Notes: generated by a model not told the origin, from the letters alone. Shown: positions 1-8,378, counted from the first letter of the stretch. The stretch: DNA of 64,000 nucleotides from CAZMYM01 sp964620325 (GCA_964620325.1 CAZUIM010000007.1:30289-94288), one strand, 5' to 3'. Numbers and translations: made by a program.

Positions 1-33
1 CGAGAGACGCCGTTTGAATGGGAAAGGAGAACG

Positions 34-687
34 ATGAAGGTTCTTGTGTTGACGAGCACCCCGAATGAGGAGGGGTTGACTGCCGCCTGTGGCGAGTCGG
101 CGCGTCAGGGGATCGTCGACGGGCGAAGCCCCGCGCGCGTTGTCAACTTGAATGAGTACGCGATCGAGCGGTGCGCCGTCTGCGGGAACGGTTGGGGCCC
201 TTGCCTTTCCGACCATCGATGCTCGATCGAAGACGACTTCGCGAAGCTCGAGAAGATGTTCGAACAAGCGGAAGGGTTCGCGTGGGTGACCCCGGTCTAC
301 TTCGGTGAGCCGAGCGAACCGTTCGCCTCGTTCTTCGATCGGCTTCGTCGTTGCGAGGCGACGAAGTCGGATCCGAAGGAGCGCGTCCTCAACGACAAAC
401 CGGTCGTCTGCATCGCAGCTGCCGGGGGATCGGGGAACGGAGCGGTCCAGTGTCTGACGCAGATGGAGCGGCTCGTCAAGCAGCTCGGGGCGACGCCGGC
501 GGACTACATCGCGATCACACAGAGAACCCGGGAGTATCAACTCGAGACGATTCACGACGCGCTGGTGGCAATGTGCACGCATCAAGGGCCCGAGAAGACG
601 GAGATGCCCCTCTCGGCACGGCGAAGACGAAGGCCGCCGCGACGTGGCAGGAAGACCTCGAGGCAGAAGGGCTCGAGCCGCACCTAG
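34..687 (+). CDS. NADPH-dependent FMN reductase-like flavoprotein
   Basis: Flavodoxin-fold oxidoreductase, expected to bind FMN and move electrons from NAD(P)H. The N-terminus (MKVLVLTSTPNEEG) is the usual beta1/phosphate-loop start, followed by a Cys-rich stretch near residues 48-65 (CAVCGNGWGPC...C), a TPVYFGEPS loop and an AAAGGSGNG loop. AAAGGAGAACG precedes the ATG. The last ~35 residues are nearly all Arg/Lys/Ser, unlike the rest, while the next frame there reads a more normal acidic helix; a C-terminal frameshift is possible. Its neighbour is convergent. Confidence 0.8.
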   Translation: MKVLVLTSTPNEEGLTAACGESARQGIVDGRSPARVVNLNEYAIERCAVCGNGWGPCLSDHRCSIEDDFAKLEKMFEQAEGFAWVTPVYFGEPSEPFASFFDRLRRCEATKSDPKERVLNDKPVVCIAAAGGSGNGAVQCLTQMERLVKQLGATPADYIAITQRTREYQLETIHDALVAMCTHQGPEKTEMPLSARRRRRPPRRGRKTSRQKGSSRT

Positions 688-711
688 AGGTGGACGTGGT
701 TGCTCCCTCGC

Positions 712-2202
712 CTACAGCCGGTAGATGTCGGAGTATTTCGCCTTCACGTAGCCGACGAAGTGCGACGGATCGAGCGTCTCTCCGGTGACCCGCTCGATCA
801 GATCCTTCGGATCGTAGATCGCGCCGACTCGGTGGATCTCGCGTCGGAGCCAGGCGAGAAGCTGTCTGAAGTCCCCGACGGCGATCTGGTCGTCGAGCGT
901 CGGAATCTCATCCCGTAGGGCGGTGAACAGCTGCGCGGCGTAGAGGTTCCCGAGCATGTAGGAGGGGAAGTAGCCGAAGGCGCCCATCGACCAATGGACG
1001 TCCTGGAGGACGCCCTGCGCGTCGTCCGGCGGCACGACGCCAAGGTACCGCTCGATCGTCTCGTTCCACAGCCGCGGGAGATCGGAGACGGCGATCGACC
1101 CGTCGATCAGACCCATCTCGATCTCAAACCGAAGCATGATGTGGAAGTTGTAAGTCACTTCGTCGGCCTCGACGCGGATCAGTGACGGCGAGACGATATT
1201 CGACGCGGCGTGCAGCGCGTCCGCTCCGACGGTCGAGAACTGTGGGAAGTACTCGGCGAGAATCGGCTGAAAGAAGGTCCAGAATGGGCGACTCCGGCCG
1301 ATCTGGTTCTCGATCATCCTCGACTGCGACTCGTGGATCCCGTTCGAAGCGCCGCGAGACAGGCGCAGAAGGTAGAGGATCTCGCCCATTCCCTGGTTGT
1401 AGAGTGCGTGTCCGCCCTCGTGAAGTGCCGCGAAGAGGCCCGGACCGAGCTGGCTTTCGACGTACCGGTTGGTCACCCTCACGTCACCGGGGCCGATCGT
1501 CGAGGTGAACGGATGCGGCACGTCATCGAGCGCACCGGCGTCGAAGTCATAGCCGATCACTTCGAGTGTCCGACGGGCGAGCTTCCGCTGAAGGTCGACG
1601 TCGAACGTTCCACGAAATGGAGAAGGATCCGGCTTCGTTCCGTCCGAGATCAGCCGCTCGACGAACGGCGCAAGATCCTCTCGCAGCGGTTCGATGATCT
1701 CCCGAAGCTCGGCACACGTCATTCCCGGCTCGTAGTCCTCGAGCAAGGCGTCATACGGATGATCCTCGTAGCCGATGTAGTCGGCGAGCCGGCGGGCGAA
1801 GGCGACCATCTTCTCGAGATGGGGTTCGAACAGGTCGAAGCTCGATGTCGCTTTCGCTTCGGCCCAGGCGGCCTGGGCGCCGGAGCGTGCGACGGTGAAT
1901 TCCTCGACGAACTCGGGTGGGACCGCCTTTCGACGTCGGTAGTTCCTCCCGACGCGTCGGACACTCCCGCGCTCCTCGTCGGTCAAATCGGCGCGTCTCT
2001 CCAGCTCCTCAATGTAGCGTCCGAGCTCGTCGCTGACCGAGCGTTCAAACACCATCTTCGACAGCGTTCCGGCCACCTGAGATCGGAAGCCGATTGCCTC
2101 CTTCGGCATGTGCGTCTGCTGGTCCCAATTGAGAAGCGATTGCGCCGATTCGAGCTTGGCCGTCTCGGCCAGGTGATTCTTGTATGCGATGAGCGTGTCC
2201 AA
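712..2202 (-). CDS. M32 family metallocarboxypeptidase (carboxypeptidase Taq-like)
   Basis: Zinc carboxypeptidase of about 496 residues, the normal M32 length, that removes C-terminal amino acids from peptides, probably in the cytoplasm. The zinc motif HEGGH is near residue 260 in ALHEGGHALYNQG, followed by HESQSRMIENQIGRS, a family hallmark. I chose the TTG at 2202 because AAAGGAG lies six bases upstream and it gives the family N-terminus (DTLIAYKNHLAE); the longer open frame upstream is Arg-rich and non-family. It sits downstream of the divergently oriented region holding the TlpA-like gene on the same strand. Confidence 0.93.
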   Translation of the reverse strand: MDTLIAYKNHLAETAKLESAQSLLNWDQQTHMPKEAIGFRSQVAGTLSKMVFERSVSDELGRYIEELERRADLTDEERGSVRRVGRNYRRRKAVPPEFVEEFTVARSGAQAAWAEAKATSSFDLFEPHLEKMVAFARRLADYIGYEDHPYDALLEDYEPGMTCAELREIIEPLREDLAPFVERLISDGTKPDPSPFRGTFDVDLQRKLARRTLEVIGYDFDAGALDDVPHPFTSTIGPGDVRVTNRYVESQLGPGLFAALHEGGHALYNQGMGEILYLLRLSRGASNGIHESQSRMIENQIGRSRPFWTFFQPILAEYFPQFSTVGADALHAASNIVSPSLIRVEADEVTYNFHIMLRFEIEMGLIDGSIAVSDLPRLWNETIERYLGVVPPDDAQGVLQDVHWSMGAFGYFPSYMLGNLYAAQLFTALRDEIPTLDDQIAVGDFRQLLAWLRREIHRVGAIYDPKDLIERVTGETLDPSHFVGYVKAKYSDIYRL

Positions 2203-2282
2203 CAGGAACTCCTTTCGTCGAACGAACGGTCGTCGTGATGTGCCAGTGGAGTATACGATGCTCCGAAACGACCTGCGAGAGG

Positions 2283-2918
2283 CTAGTTGAGGATGGACTC
2301 GAGGTCGCTCACGGTCAGGCGAGCCGGGTGTCCACTGTATTGCACGACGCCCTCCTCGTCGATCACGAAGGTGTGCGGGATCCCTCCGACGCAGTACGTA
2401 GTGGCGACGGCGGAGGACGCGGAGCGCGACTCCCACAGGGCGATCATGTTCGTGTAGCCGGTGCTCGAAAGGAACCCCTTGGCACTCGACTCGGACCGGT
2501 CGAGGCTGACGCCGATCAACTCGACGCCTCGATTCGCGTACGCCGACCAGAGGGCGTGGAGAGCCGGGAACGAGCGCTGGCACGGGCTACACCAGCTCGC
2601 CCAGAAGTCGAGAATGACGATCCGTCCGCGAAACTCGGACAGGGTCACCGGCTCGCCGTCGAGCGAACGGAGGGTGAAGTCGGGGGCCGTCCGCCCGACG
2701 GTCGGGCAGGTGGCCGTCTTTCCGACGACCGCGTCCGACGTCGGCGCGTCGACGACATCACTCGAACTCGGCGCTTCGTCCGGAGCCGGACGAAGCGCCG
2801 ATATCTGCCAGAGGACGACCGCGACGACCGCGAGGATCACGCAAGTCGCGGCGATCGGGATCCAACTCCGGCCTCTCTTCGACCGGTCCCTCCGTTCTTT
2901 CTCCTTCGGAGCATGCAT
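2283..2918 (-). CDS. Membrane-anchored TlpA/ResA-like thioredoxin
   Basis: Predicted extracytoplasmic thiol-disulfide reductase of the TlpA/ResA/AhpC-TSA family. A basic N-terminus and one membrane segment (about residues 19-40) form a signal anchor, then a Thr/Ser/Asp-rich linker, then a thioredoxin fold with the active site WCSPC (Cys110 and Cys113) and the cis-Pro loop GGIPHTF. Such proteins reduce cytochrome c apoproteins or other envelope thiols. It has its own promoter with a perfect TTGACA box. Gap to the M32 gene is about 80 bases, so the two may be co-transcribed. Confidence 0.88.
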   Translation of the reverse strand: MHAPKEKERRDRSKRGRSWIPIAATCVILAVVAVVLWQISALRPAPDEAPSSSDVVDAPTSDAVVGKTATCPTVGRTAPDFTLRSLDGEPVTLSEFRGRIVILDFWASWCSPCQRSFPALHALWSAYANRGVELIGVSLDRSESSAKGFLSSTGYTNMIALWESRSASSAVATTYCVGGIPHTFVIDEEGVVQYSGHPARLTVSDLESILN

Positions 2919-2929
2919 GCGTGGGACGG

Positions 2930-2958
2930 ACCGTACCGGGGGATGGGCGGTCTGTCAA
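2930..2958 (-). promoter_or_regulatory. Promoter of the TlpA-like gene
   Basis: On the minus strand: -35 TTGACA at 2953-2958, 17-bp spacer, -10 TACGGT at 2930-2935. The start codon follows after 11 bases, so the 5' leader would be only about four bases and no Shine-Dalgarno sequence fits in it. Confidence 0.65.
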
Positions 2959-3075
2959 GGACGGATCGGACGACCCCGGGACGGCCGATCGCTCCCCGGT
3001 GTTCTTGCGGCGCGAGGCCGTTGGCGAGTTCTCGCGGCGGTCGAAGGGGGAGTCGATGCGAATCGGCTCGGAGGG

Positions 3076-3363
3076 GTGACGGCGATCGACGGCGTGAGTC
3101 GACGAACGATCACACAGCGGCTCTTCGGTTGGGGCCGGCTGCCGTGGGGCGTTCGTCCGGCGATCGAGGCTGAAGGGGTCTTCGTTCTCGACGAGGGAGA
3201 CCGGATCGATCTCATCCTCTGGCGGTATCGCGCGCCCGGTGGTCCCTCCGCCTACCGGCGGAAGCTTCGGCCCAGGGCGGTCGTTCTGACGGGGAAACGA
3301 TTCGCGTTGTTCGGCCGGTGGGGGACGCTGTTCGACGTTTCCGTCGCTGATCGTCGTCTGTAG
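3076..3363 (+). CDS. Small hypothetical protein, PH-like C-terminus
   Basis: About 95 residues from a GTG start. The second half (AVVLTGKRFALFGR...) resembles the strand pattern of bacterial PH-like domains, in which a 'VLTxxRL' strand is common. I cannot assign a function. The GTG overlaps the stop of a short upstream frame (GTGA), so the start is uncertain and the gene could be a truncated remnant of a longer one. The protein ends abruptly after the predicted strand. It is convergent with the LiaF-like gene. Confidence 0.4.
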   Translation: MTAIDGVSRRTITQRLFGWGRLPWGVRPAIEAEGVFVLDEGDRIDLILWRYRAPGGPSAYRRKLRPRAVVLTGKRFALFGRWGTLFDVSVADRRL

Positions 3364-3537
3364 AGGCCGGCCGTTTCAGTTCCGCGCCGTGGGATCCTGC
3401 GAGTCGCCTTCGATCCGACCGACCTCGATGACCGACGGTCCGGACACGTGGGGATTCGGGGCCACACGGACAAGGCGTCCGAGTTGCGCGGTCGGCGCAG
3501 ACGCGTTGTCCATCGATCGCACCACGTGAGATTCGGT

Positions 3538-4446
3538 TCATTTGCCGTCGGGTTCGGCGGGTTCCACCTTCAGTGACTCGATCCCGGGACGGAGTGTGAC
3601 GTCGGCCCGGACGTCGGCATGCTCGTAGTCGGGCGAGACCACGACCCCGGCTGACTGGACGTAGCCGGTCGGAATCTCGAGGGCCGTCGTCGCGGCGCCG
3701 TGGATTCGGACTCCGACGGCCGGGGGGACGACGAGCGTGAACGCGCTGCCGGAGAGGACGTAGGGCGAACTCGATACCTCGGAGAGGACGATCCGGCTCG
3801 CCCCTCCGCCTGAGGTCACGTCGACCGCGACGGCCCGAATCGTTCGCAGGTCGACGTCGACCGAACCCGTGGTCTGCGCGACCAACTCGATCGGGATTGC
3901 GTCGGTCAACGACAGGTCCCACGGGGCCTCGTCGTCGCGGTGGTTCGAGAACACACCCCATCGGCTTCCGCCGCTCGTCAACGTGTAGGAGATCGAATCC
4001 CTCTCGTACGCGGTCGCTTGTTTCAGCGAGGCGAGGCGTGGGATCGAGATCGCCCCCGCCAGAAGAAGATCCGCCGCCGCATCATCGATATGCAACCTGC
4101 ATCCCTCGCAAGAGAGGGAGACTCTGGCCTTAGCGGCATCGTCGAGCTCGACGCGGACGACCTCTTCCGTCGCGAGCCAAGTCTCCGGTGCGAACAGGTT
4201 GAAGGCGACGAACCCGACGCCGAGGAGAACGCCGAGGGCGAGAAGCGCCGAGAGCGCTCGTCGGAGTGACGATCTGCCGACGATGAGTTCGAGGCCGACG
4301 GCGATCACGAGGATCGGCCAGAGTCGGACGATCGCTCGCCAGGAATCGACGTCGACGACGCCGAAGTTGTGAAGCAAGAACAGGATTCCGCCGGCGATCA
4401 GGATGAGCGGGAACAGGAGCCCGCCGCGCGGCCGTCGGCTCGCCAC
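3538..4446 (-). CDS. LiaF-like membrane protein with DUF5668 transmembrane domain
   Basis: Last gene of a four-gene envelope cluster. It starts at a GTG one base after the previous stop. Residues ~10-60 form two or three membrane helices with the DUF5668 pattern (LWPILVIAVGLELI); after a third helix comes a ~200-residue beta-rich domain like the 'toastrack' part of LiaF/DUF4097 proteins, with GGGASRIVLS and DVDLRTI strands. In Firmicutes LiaF proteins restrain the LiaRS cell-envelope stress system; no histidine kinase is seen here, so a role in envelope sensing or scaffolding is inference. Confidence 0.75.
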   Translation of the reverse strand: MASRRPRGGLLFPLILIAGGILFLLHNFGVVDVDSWRAIVRLWPILVIAVGLELIVGRSSLRRALSALLALGVLLGVGFVAFNLFAPETWLATEEVVRVELDDAAKARVSLSCEGCRLHIDDAAADLLLAGAISIPRLASLKQATAYERDSISYTLTSGGSRWGVFSNHRDDEAPWDLSLTDAIPIELVAQTTGSVDVDLRTIRAVAVDVTSGGGASRIVLSEVSSSPYVLSGSAFTLVVPPAVGVRIHGAATTALEIPTGYVQSAGVVVSPDYEHADVRADVTLRPGIESLKVEPAEPDGK

Positions 4447-4447
4447 G

Positions 4448-4633
4448 TCAGCGCGACCTCAGGTTCTTCCAGAGGACACTCAGCCCGAACGCGATGACCA
4501 CGACCGGCCAGAAGCGGCCGATTTGCGACCAGCTCTCCCACGACAGGATCCCGAGGGTGTTCAGGAGGAGAACGACGCCGGCGCCGATCAGGACGAGCGG
4601 GATCACCAGGCCGGCGGTCGGTCGACCGGTCAT
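4448..4633 (-). CDS. Small DUF5668-type membrane protein
   Basis: 61 residues made almost entirely of two membrane helices: LVIPLVLIGAGVVLLL, a short polar turn with ILSWESW, then FWPVVVIAFGLSVLW. The same hairpin recurs in the two flanking genes and in the C-terminal half of the PspC protein. Its ATG overlaps the preceding stop (ATGA), showing translational coupling. Probably a membrane partner of PspC. Confidence 0.75.
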   Translation of the reverse strand: MTGRPTAGLVIPLVLIGAGVVLLLNTLGILSWESWSQIGRFWPVVVIAFGLSVLWKNLRSR

Positions 4634-4809
4634 CGGCGATGCCCCCGGACCAGACGCCCGATGAGTGCGAGGCCGATCGCGATCGGCAACAGCGGCCAGA
4701 GGAGCCCGAGGACCATCCCGAACGCGTGGAGAACGGCGATTAGAACGGTTAAACCGACGGCGACAAGAAGCAGAGGAACCAAGATTCCGACGAGCGTCAG
4801 CGACAGCAT
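4630..4809 (-). CDS. Small DUF5668-like membrane protein
   Basis: 59-residue two-helix protein starting MLSLTLVGILVPLLL and ending in a basic tail (LVRGHRR). I chose the ATG at 4809, which overlaps the PspC stop (TGATG), over the longer frame, whose extra 22 residues lie inside pspC. The helix LWPLLPIAIGLALI matches its neighbours. Confidence 0.7.
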   Translation of the reverse strand: MLSLTLVGILVPLLLVAVGLTVLIAVLHAFGMVLGLLWPLLPIAIGLALIGRLVRGHRR

Positions 4810-5273
4810 CAGTGACCTCCTCTCAACCATCGCCAGAGGAACGCGAGGCCGATCACGATGGGGAAGATCGGCCACAGGAGTCCGAAGGTGAACCAGCGCA
4901 TCCAGACGATTCCCAAGTTGCGCAGAAGGAATGCAACGCCGAAGAGAACGAGCGCAAAGCCGAGAAAGAACACGGCACTGCGATCCGCTCGGCGAACGGA
5001 GCGGCGAACGTCATCTCCGATCGATCGTGCACGGCCGGCGATCTCGTCGGTCGCCTCTCGCATTCGATCGGAGACGTCGCGCGAGTCGGACGCCCCCTCC
5101 GGGAGAATCAACCACAGCGCGAAGTAGACGAGAATGCCGAACCCGGACAGCACAGCGAAGAGGATGAACAGCAATCGGACGAGGCTCGGATCGACATCGA
5201 AGTAGTCGCCGAGCCCGCCGCAGACTCCACCCAGGACGGCGTTCGTCCGACTCCGATAGAGACGCTCCGTCAT
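4809..5273 (-). CDS. pspC: PspC domain envelope-stress protein
   Basis: PspC proteins sit in the inner membrane and take part in the phage-shock/envelope stress response. The N-terminus RLYRSRTNAVLGGVCGGLG...DPSLVRLLF is the classic PspC signature, with its membrane helix (LFILFAVLSGFGILVYFALWLILP). A charged amphipathic middle (~75-105) leads to a DUF5668-type hairpin (LLRNLGIVW...LLWPIFPIVIGLAFLW). The ATG at 5273 gives the family start; a GTG nine bases upstream is the alternative. First gene of a four-gene unit ending at 3538. Confidence 0.9.
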   Translation of the reverse strand: MTERLYRSRTNAVLGGVCGGLGDYFDVDPSLVRLLFILFAVLSGFGILVYFALWLILPEGASDSRDVSDRMREATDEIAGRARSIGDDVRRSVRRADRSAVFFLGFALVLFGVAFLLRNLGIVWMRWFTFGLLWPIFPIVIGLAFLWRWLRGGH

Positions 5274-5291
5274 CCCTCCCACGATGAAGAG

Positions 5292-5320
5292 AGTGTATCC
5301 GAGGTTCTCGATGAGGACAA
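5292..5320 (-). promoter_or_regulatory. Promoter of the pspC cluster
   Basis: Minus strand: -35 TTGTCC at 5315-5320, 17-bp spacer, -10 TACACT at 5292-5297. The transcript would start around 5285, leaving a leader of about 12 bases that contains GGGAGGG. Confidence 0.6.
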
Positions 5321-5325
5321 CAGTG

Positions 5326-5811
5326 TTACGTCTTCGAGAGGATCACGATCAGGGCCAGGATGGCGATCGGGGAGGCGAGGGAGAGGAGGCGCCCGGCGAT
5401 CGAACTCGCCCGCACGCGAAGGAGGGCACGAAGGAAGAGGGCGCCGACGGTGTTCGACAGCATCAGCGCCAACCATTGCACCGACCGCGTCCAGACGAGG
5501 GAGGGCCCTTCCGTCGAGAGGAGGACGAGAAGGACGGCGAGCGCGATTCCGGCGCCCCAGACGGCGCCGAAGGCGATCAGCCGCCGCCGTCCGTAGACGG
5601 GAATCCTCCAGGCGAGTATCGCGATCCATGCAGCGAGAAGCGCGGCGCCGATCATCCAAAGGGCGGCGATCTCGAGTACCACCCTCGGGGCGAAGATGTG
5701 GGCGACGAGCAGGACGAGCGCGGCCGAGGATGCTCCGCCGGAAGCGAGGAGGGCACGCCGGGACGTCGAGCGGCGGCGGCCGGGCAATCGGGTCGGCTTC
5801 GAGGCGGGCAA
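5326..5811 (-). CDS. Hypothetical four-helix membrane protein
   Basis: About 161 residues: a basic N-terminus (SKPTRLPGRRRSTSRR) then four hydrophobic helices separated by short polar turns. I chose the TTG at 5811 because AGGAAGGAG lies 5-6 bases before it; the frame upstream is Arg/Pro-rich and overlaps the divergent promoter region. It lies just upstream of pspC on the same strand, but pspC has its own promoter. No family recognised. Confidence 0.6.
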   Translation of the reverse strand: MPASKPTRLPGRRRSTSRRALLASGGASSAALVLLVAHIFAPRVVLEIAALWMIGAALLAAWIAILAWRIPVYGRRRLIAFGAVWGAGIALAVLLVLLSTEGPSLVWTRSVQWLALMLSNTVGALFLRALLRVRASSIAGRLLSLASPIAILALIVILSKT

Positions 5812-5913
5812 TCGATCTCCTTCCTGAGACCCTCCCAGTCTATGCGACGGGGGAGGTCGGGGCCGATGGACCCTGTCCCGAGTGGACGGGACGAACGGCG
5901 CGGGCAGAGTCAG

Positions 5914-5943
5914 TTGGGCCCGGAACTGCCTACCGGGTACGAT
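5914..5943 (+). promoter_or_regulatory. Leaderless promoter of the Isf-like gene
   Basis: -35 TTGGGC at 5914-5919, 18-bp spacer, -10 TACGAT at 5938-5943, then seven bases to the ATG at 5951. Transcription would begin at or beside the start codon, and no Shine-Dalgarno sequence is present. Confidence 0.55.
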
Positions 5944-5950
5944 TGAAGCG

Positions 5951-6526
5951 ATGAACAAGCGATCGGCCTGTCTTCTCGACGGAGGCGTACGCGGCGCACC
6001 GGCAACCGAACGGGCGATGCGGGCGCTGTCGGATCTCCTCGCAGCACGTGGATGGGACGCGACGGCCTACACGCTCCGCCAGATCGAAATCGCGCCCTGT
6101 CGAGGGTGTTTCGCGTGTTGGGTGAAGACGCCGGGGGAGTGCATCATCGACGATGCCGGTCGGAACATCGCGCGAGCGGCGATTCGAAGCGACCTGTTGG
6201 TGTACGTGACGCCGATCACGTTCGGCGGTTGCTCCTCAGCGCTGAAGAAGGCGGTCGATCGCATGATCCCGCTGATTCTGCCATACTTCACCTTCGTCGG
6301 CTCCGAGGTTCATCACATCCGTCGATATCCGACGGCACCGAATCTGCTCGGGGTCGGGCTGCTGCGAGGTTCCGACGAGTCACAGGAGCGGATCTTCAAG
6401 AAGCTCATCCGTCGAAACTCGATCAACTTCCACGCCGCCGACGCCGAAACCTGCTTCGTTTACGGGGACACGTCGGACGCGCGTTCGACGATCGCGGCGG
6501 CGCTCGACGAGGTGATCGAGCGATGA
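5951..6526 (+). CDS. Iron-sulfur flavoprotein-like NAD(P)H oxidoreductase
   Basis: Flavodoxin-fold protein of 191 residues. It carries CRGCFACWVKTPGEC, i.e. C-x2-C-x2-C-x7-C, the compact cysteine motif of iron-sulfur flavoproteins (Isf), which pass electrons between ferredoxin and FMN; related FMN reductases share a looser form. The VTPITFGGCSSALK loop is the FMN-binding region. The upstream in-frame ATG at 5882 would add an unrelated N-terminus, and the promoter placement supports 5951. Its last codon overlaps the next gene by ATGA, so the two are coupled. Confidence 0.82.
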   Translation: MNKRSACLLDGGVRGAPATERAMRALSDLLAARGWDATAYTLRQIEIAPCRGCFACWVKTPGECIIDDAGRNIARAAIRSDLLVYVTPITFGGCSSALKKAVDRMIPLILPYFTFVGSEVHHIRRYPTAPNLLGVGLLRGSDESQERIFKKLIRRNSINFHAADAETCFVYGDTSDARSTIAAALDEVIER

Positions 6527-7170
6527 CGAGATCGGCTCTTGTTCTGGTCGGGAGCCCCCGCGGACTCGAGCGGTCGGCTTCCGCCGAGCTCTCGCGCGAG
6601 CTTCTCGACGCGTTCGACCGGGCGACGTGGACGATCGATTGGATCCACTTGCACAACGCGGTCGAGTCGGACGAAACGGCCGCCGAGCTGGTGTCGCGGG
6701 TCGGCGGAGCAGACCTGGTTCTGTTCGCCGCCCCCCTCTACGTCGATAGCCTGCCCGCGCCAGCGATCGACGCGTTCGAGCGGATCGCTGCGGGGCGCGG
6801 CGGGCACTCGGAGCAGACAGGGGTGCCGCGGTTCTCCGTCTTGCTGAACTGCGGGTTCGTCGAACCGCGGCAGAACGAAACGGCAGTCGAGATGTGCAGG
6901 GTCTTCGCCGATGTCGCCGGATTCGAATGGTTCGGCGAGCTGACCCTCGGCGGTGGCGGGAGGATCACCGGCCGGATCCGGAAGGCGCTGAAGGATGCGG
7001 GAGAGTCCCTGGCCGCCGGGTTTCCAATCCCGCCGGAGGCGCGTAGACGCGCTCGCCGTCCGATCATGCCGAAGCTGCTCTACGTGATCGGGGGGAACTT
7101 CATGTGGCGCCGAGTCGCGAAACGGTTCGGCGTCACGCAGCACGATCTCCTCGAGCAGCCGTACGCTTGA
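6523..7170 (+). CDS. Flavodoxin-fold NAD(P)H-dependent oxidoreductase
   Basis: 215-residue partner of the preceding gene, starting at the overlapping ATG. It begins with the FMN-loop strand ALVLVGSPRGLERSAS and has the FAAPLYVDSLPAPA loop and a GGGGRITG segment. It lacks the cysteine cluster of its neighbour, so the pair may form an electron-transfer couple in which only one subunit carries Fe-S (inference). Convergent with the exonuclease gene. Confidence 0.78.
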   Translation: MTRSALVLVGSPRGLERSASAELSRELLDAFDRATWTIDWIHLHNAVESDETAAELVSRVGGADLVLFAAPLYVDSLPAPAIDAFERIAAGRGGHSEQTGVPRFSVLLNCGFVEPRQNETAVEMCRVFADVAGFEWFGELTLGGGGRITGRIRKALKDAGESLAAGFPIPPEARRRARRPIMPKLLYVIGGNFMWRRVAKRFGVTQHDLLEQPYA

Positions 7171-7183
7171 ATCGGATCGCCGA

Positions 7184-7786
7184 TCAGGCCTCGTCGTCAA
7201 ACAGGGTTCGCATCCCCGCGACACGGCCCGAGGCGCGACCGATCGCTTCCCGAAGGATGCGGGAGAGGGCCAGCGCGTCATCGAGTGCGTCGTGCGGCGC
7301 GTTTTGGGCGATTCCGAAGTACTCGGCAGCGCGCGAGAGTGGTTGCCAGGTGTAGTCTCGTCGTTTTTCGTTGCACTCTCCGTAGACGCGCGCGAACCAT
7401 CTCATGGCACACCACGCGTCGAGCCGCTGTTCGGGAAGGCCGTAGCGGAGGTGCGTGTTGCGAAGCGCCTCGAGATCGTAGGGGGCGTTGTAGATGACGA
7501 CCAACCTTCCTTCGAGGGATCTCGATAGGCGCGAAGCGATTTCCGGGAACTCGGGCTTCTCCCGGACTGTCTCCGCGTCGATGCCGGTGATCCGCGACGC
7601 CTCGGCATCGATCGGCTTCGCCGGTCGGACAAGTTCGTTCAGCAGCGGGTTTCCGTGCTGATCAACGACGGCGACGGCGACGATCTCAGGGGCGAGGAGT
7701 CCGGTCGTTTCGGTGTCGAGAACGACGTACGGGCGATCGAGGGCCGTCCGGATCTCCTCCAAGGCTTTCGCGGGCTCGATGCGCAC
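7184..7786 (-). CDS. DnaQ-like 3'-5' exonuclease
   Basis: DEDDh exonuclease of 200 residues, like the proofreading domain of DNA polymerase III epsilon. VVLDTETTG gives the first Asp/Glu pair (about residues 23-25), YNAPYDLEAL the third acidic residue, and NAPHDALDDA the His and final Asp. It starts at a GTG preceded by GGAGGATCGAGGG. Stand-alone DnaQ-family enzymes act in replication, repair or RNA trimming; the exact role is not clear. Same strand as two small membrane-protein genes upstream. Confidence 0.88.
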   Translation of the reverse strand: MRIEPAKALEEIRTALDRPYVVLDTETTGLLAPEIVAVAVVDQHGNPLLNELVRPAKPIDAEASRITGIDAETVREKPEFPEIASRLSRSLEGRLVVIYNAPYDLEALRNTHLRYGLPEQRLDAWCAMRWFARVYGECNEKRRDYTWQPLSRAAEYFGIAQNAPHDALDDALALSRILREAIGRASGRVAGMRTLFDDEA

Positions 7787-7816
7787 CCCTCGATCCTCCG
7801 TTTCGACTTGGCCGCG

Positions 7817-8266
7817 TCAGTCTTCGTCCGTCCAGTCGCTGAAGGTGCGCCGGATCCTCCGTTCGATTAGCTCACCGAGTTCCGTCCAATCGAAGTCCTC
7901 GTCGGTGTCGACCCAGCGTGCGAACCCCCGCTTGATCCTCCGCTCGATTCGATCCTCTTCATCGTCGGAATCGTCGCGATCTCCGGACCGGTCGAAGCGC
8001 GCCTCGATCGTGCGTTCAATGCGCTCGCCGAGTGAGGATCGGTCGCGTCGGGCGCGGAGTGGCCGTGTTGCACGGGCGGCGATCCCCGCCCAGGCGAGTC
8101 CGACGCTGACGAGAAACCACAGGGCGGCGGTCTGGAGGTAGCTGAGCGTCGGCCCCCATCCGAGTTGGCCGGCGACGATCTCGTTCCAGAGAAGCATCAG
8201 GATGAGGGTGAACAAGAAGAACGCCGGGATGCCGCCTCGTGTGATCACCCGGATGACGGTCCTCAT
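7817..8266 (-). CDS. Two-helix membrane protein with long acidic/basic cytoplasmic tail
   Basis: 149 residues starting at MRTVIRVITRGG, where GGAGG lies at good distance; two earlier ATG/frame extensions lack this. Helix 1 is AFFLFTLILMLLWNEIVAG, helix 2 is LQTAALWFLVSVGLAWAGIA, followed by a charged helical tail rich in RIERRIKR-type repeats. The membrane part is a clear paralogue of the next gene (8379-8612). Similar 'LWN...YWQAxxL' proteins exist in many bacteria with no firm function. Confidence 0.7.
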   Translation of the reverse strand: MRTVIRVITRGGIPAFFLFTLILMLLWNEIVAGQLGWGPTLSYLQTAALWFLVSVGLAWAGIAARATRPLRARRDRSSLGERIERTIEARFDRSGDRDDSDDEEDRIERRIKRGFARWVDTDEDFDWTELGELIERRIRRTFSDWTDED

Positions 8267-8378
8267 TTCATCCTCCATTCCGTCGATTCGCGCCGTTCGA
8301 CCGTGGACCGATTCGCAAGAACGAACGACCCCGGATCCGATCACGAGGGGGGGCGACGTCGATCGGCACCGGTTCGAG

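Noticed and set aside
3212..3961. Long minus-strand frame extending across 3364-3537
   Set aside because: Composition is almost all Arg/Pro; no signature and it runs over the LiaF-like gene in another frame.
4665..5954. 429-codon plus-strand frame across the pspC cluster
   Set aside because: Arg/Glu/Ser-rich shadow of four coupled membrane-protein genes.
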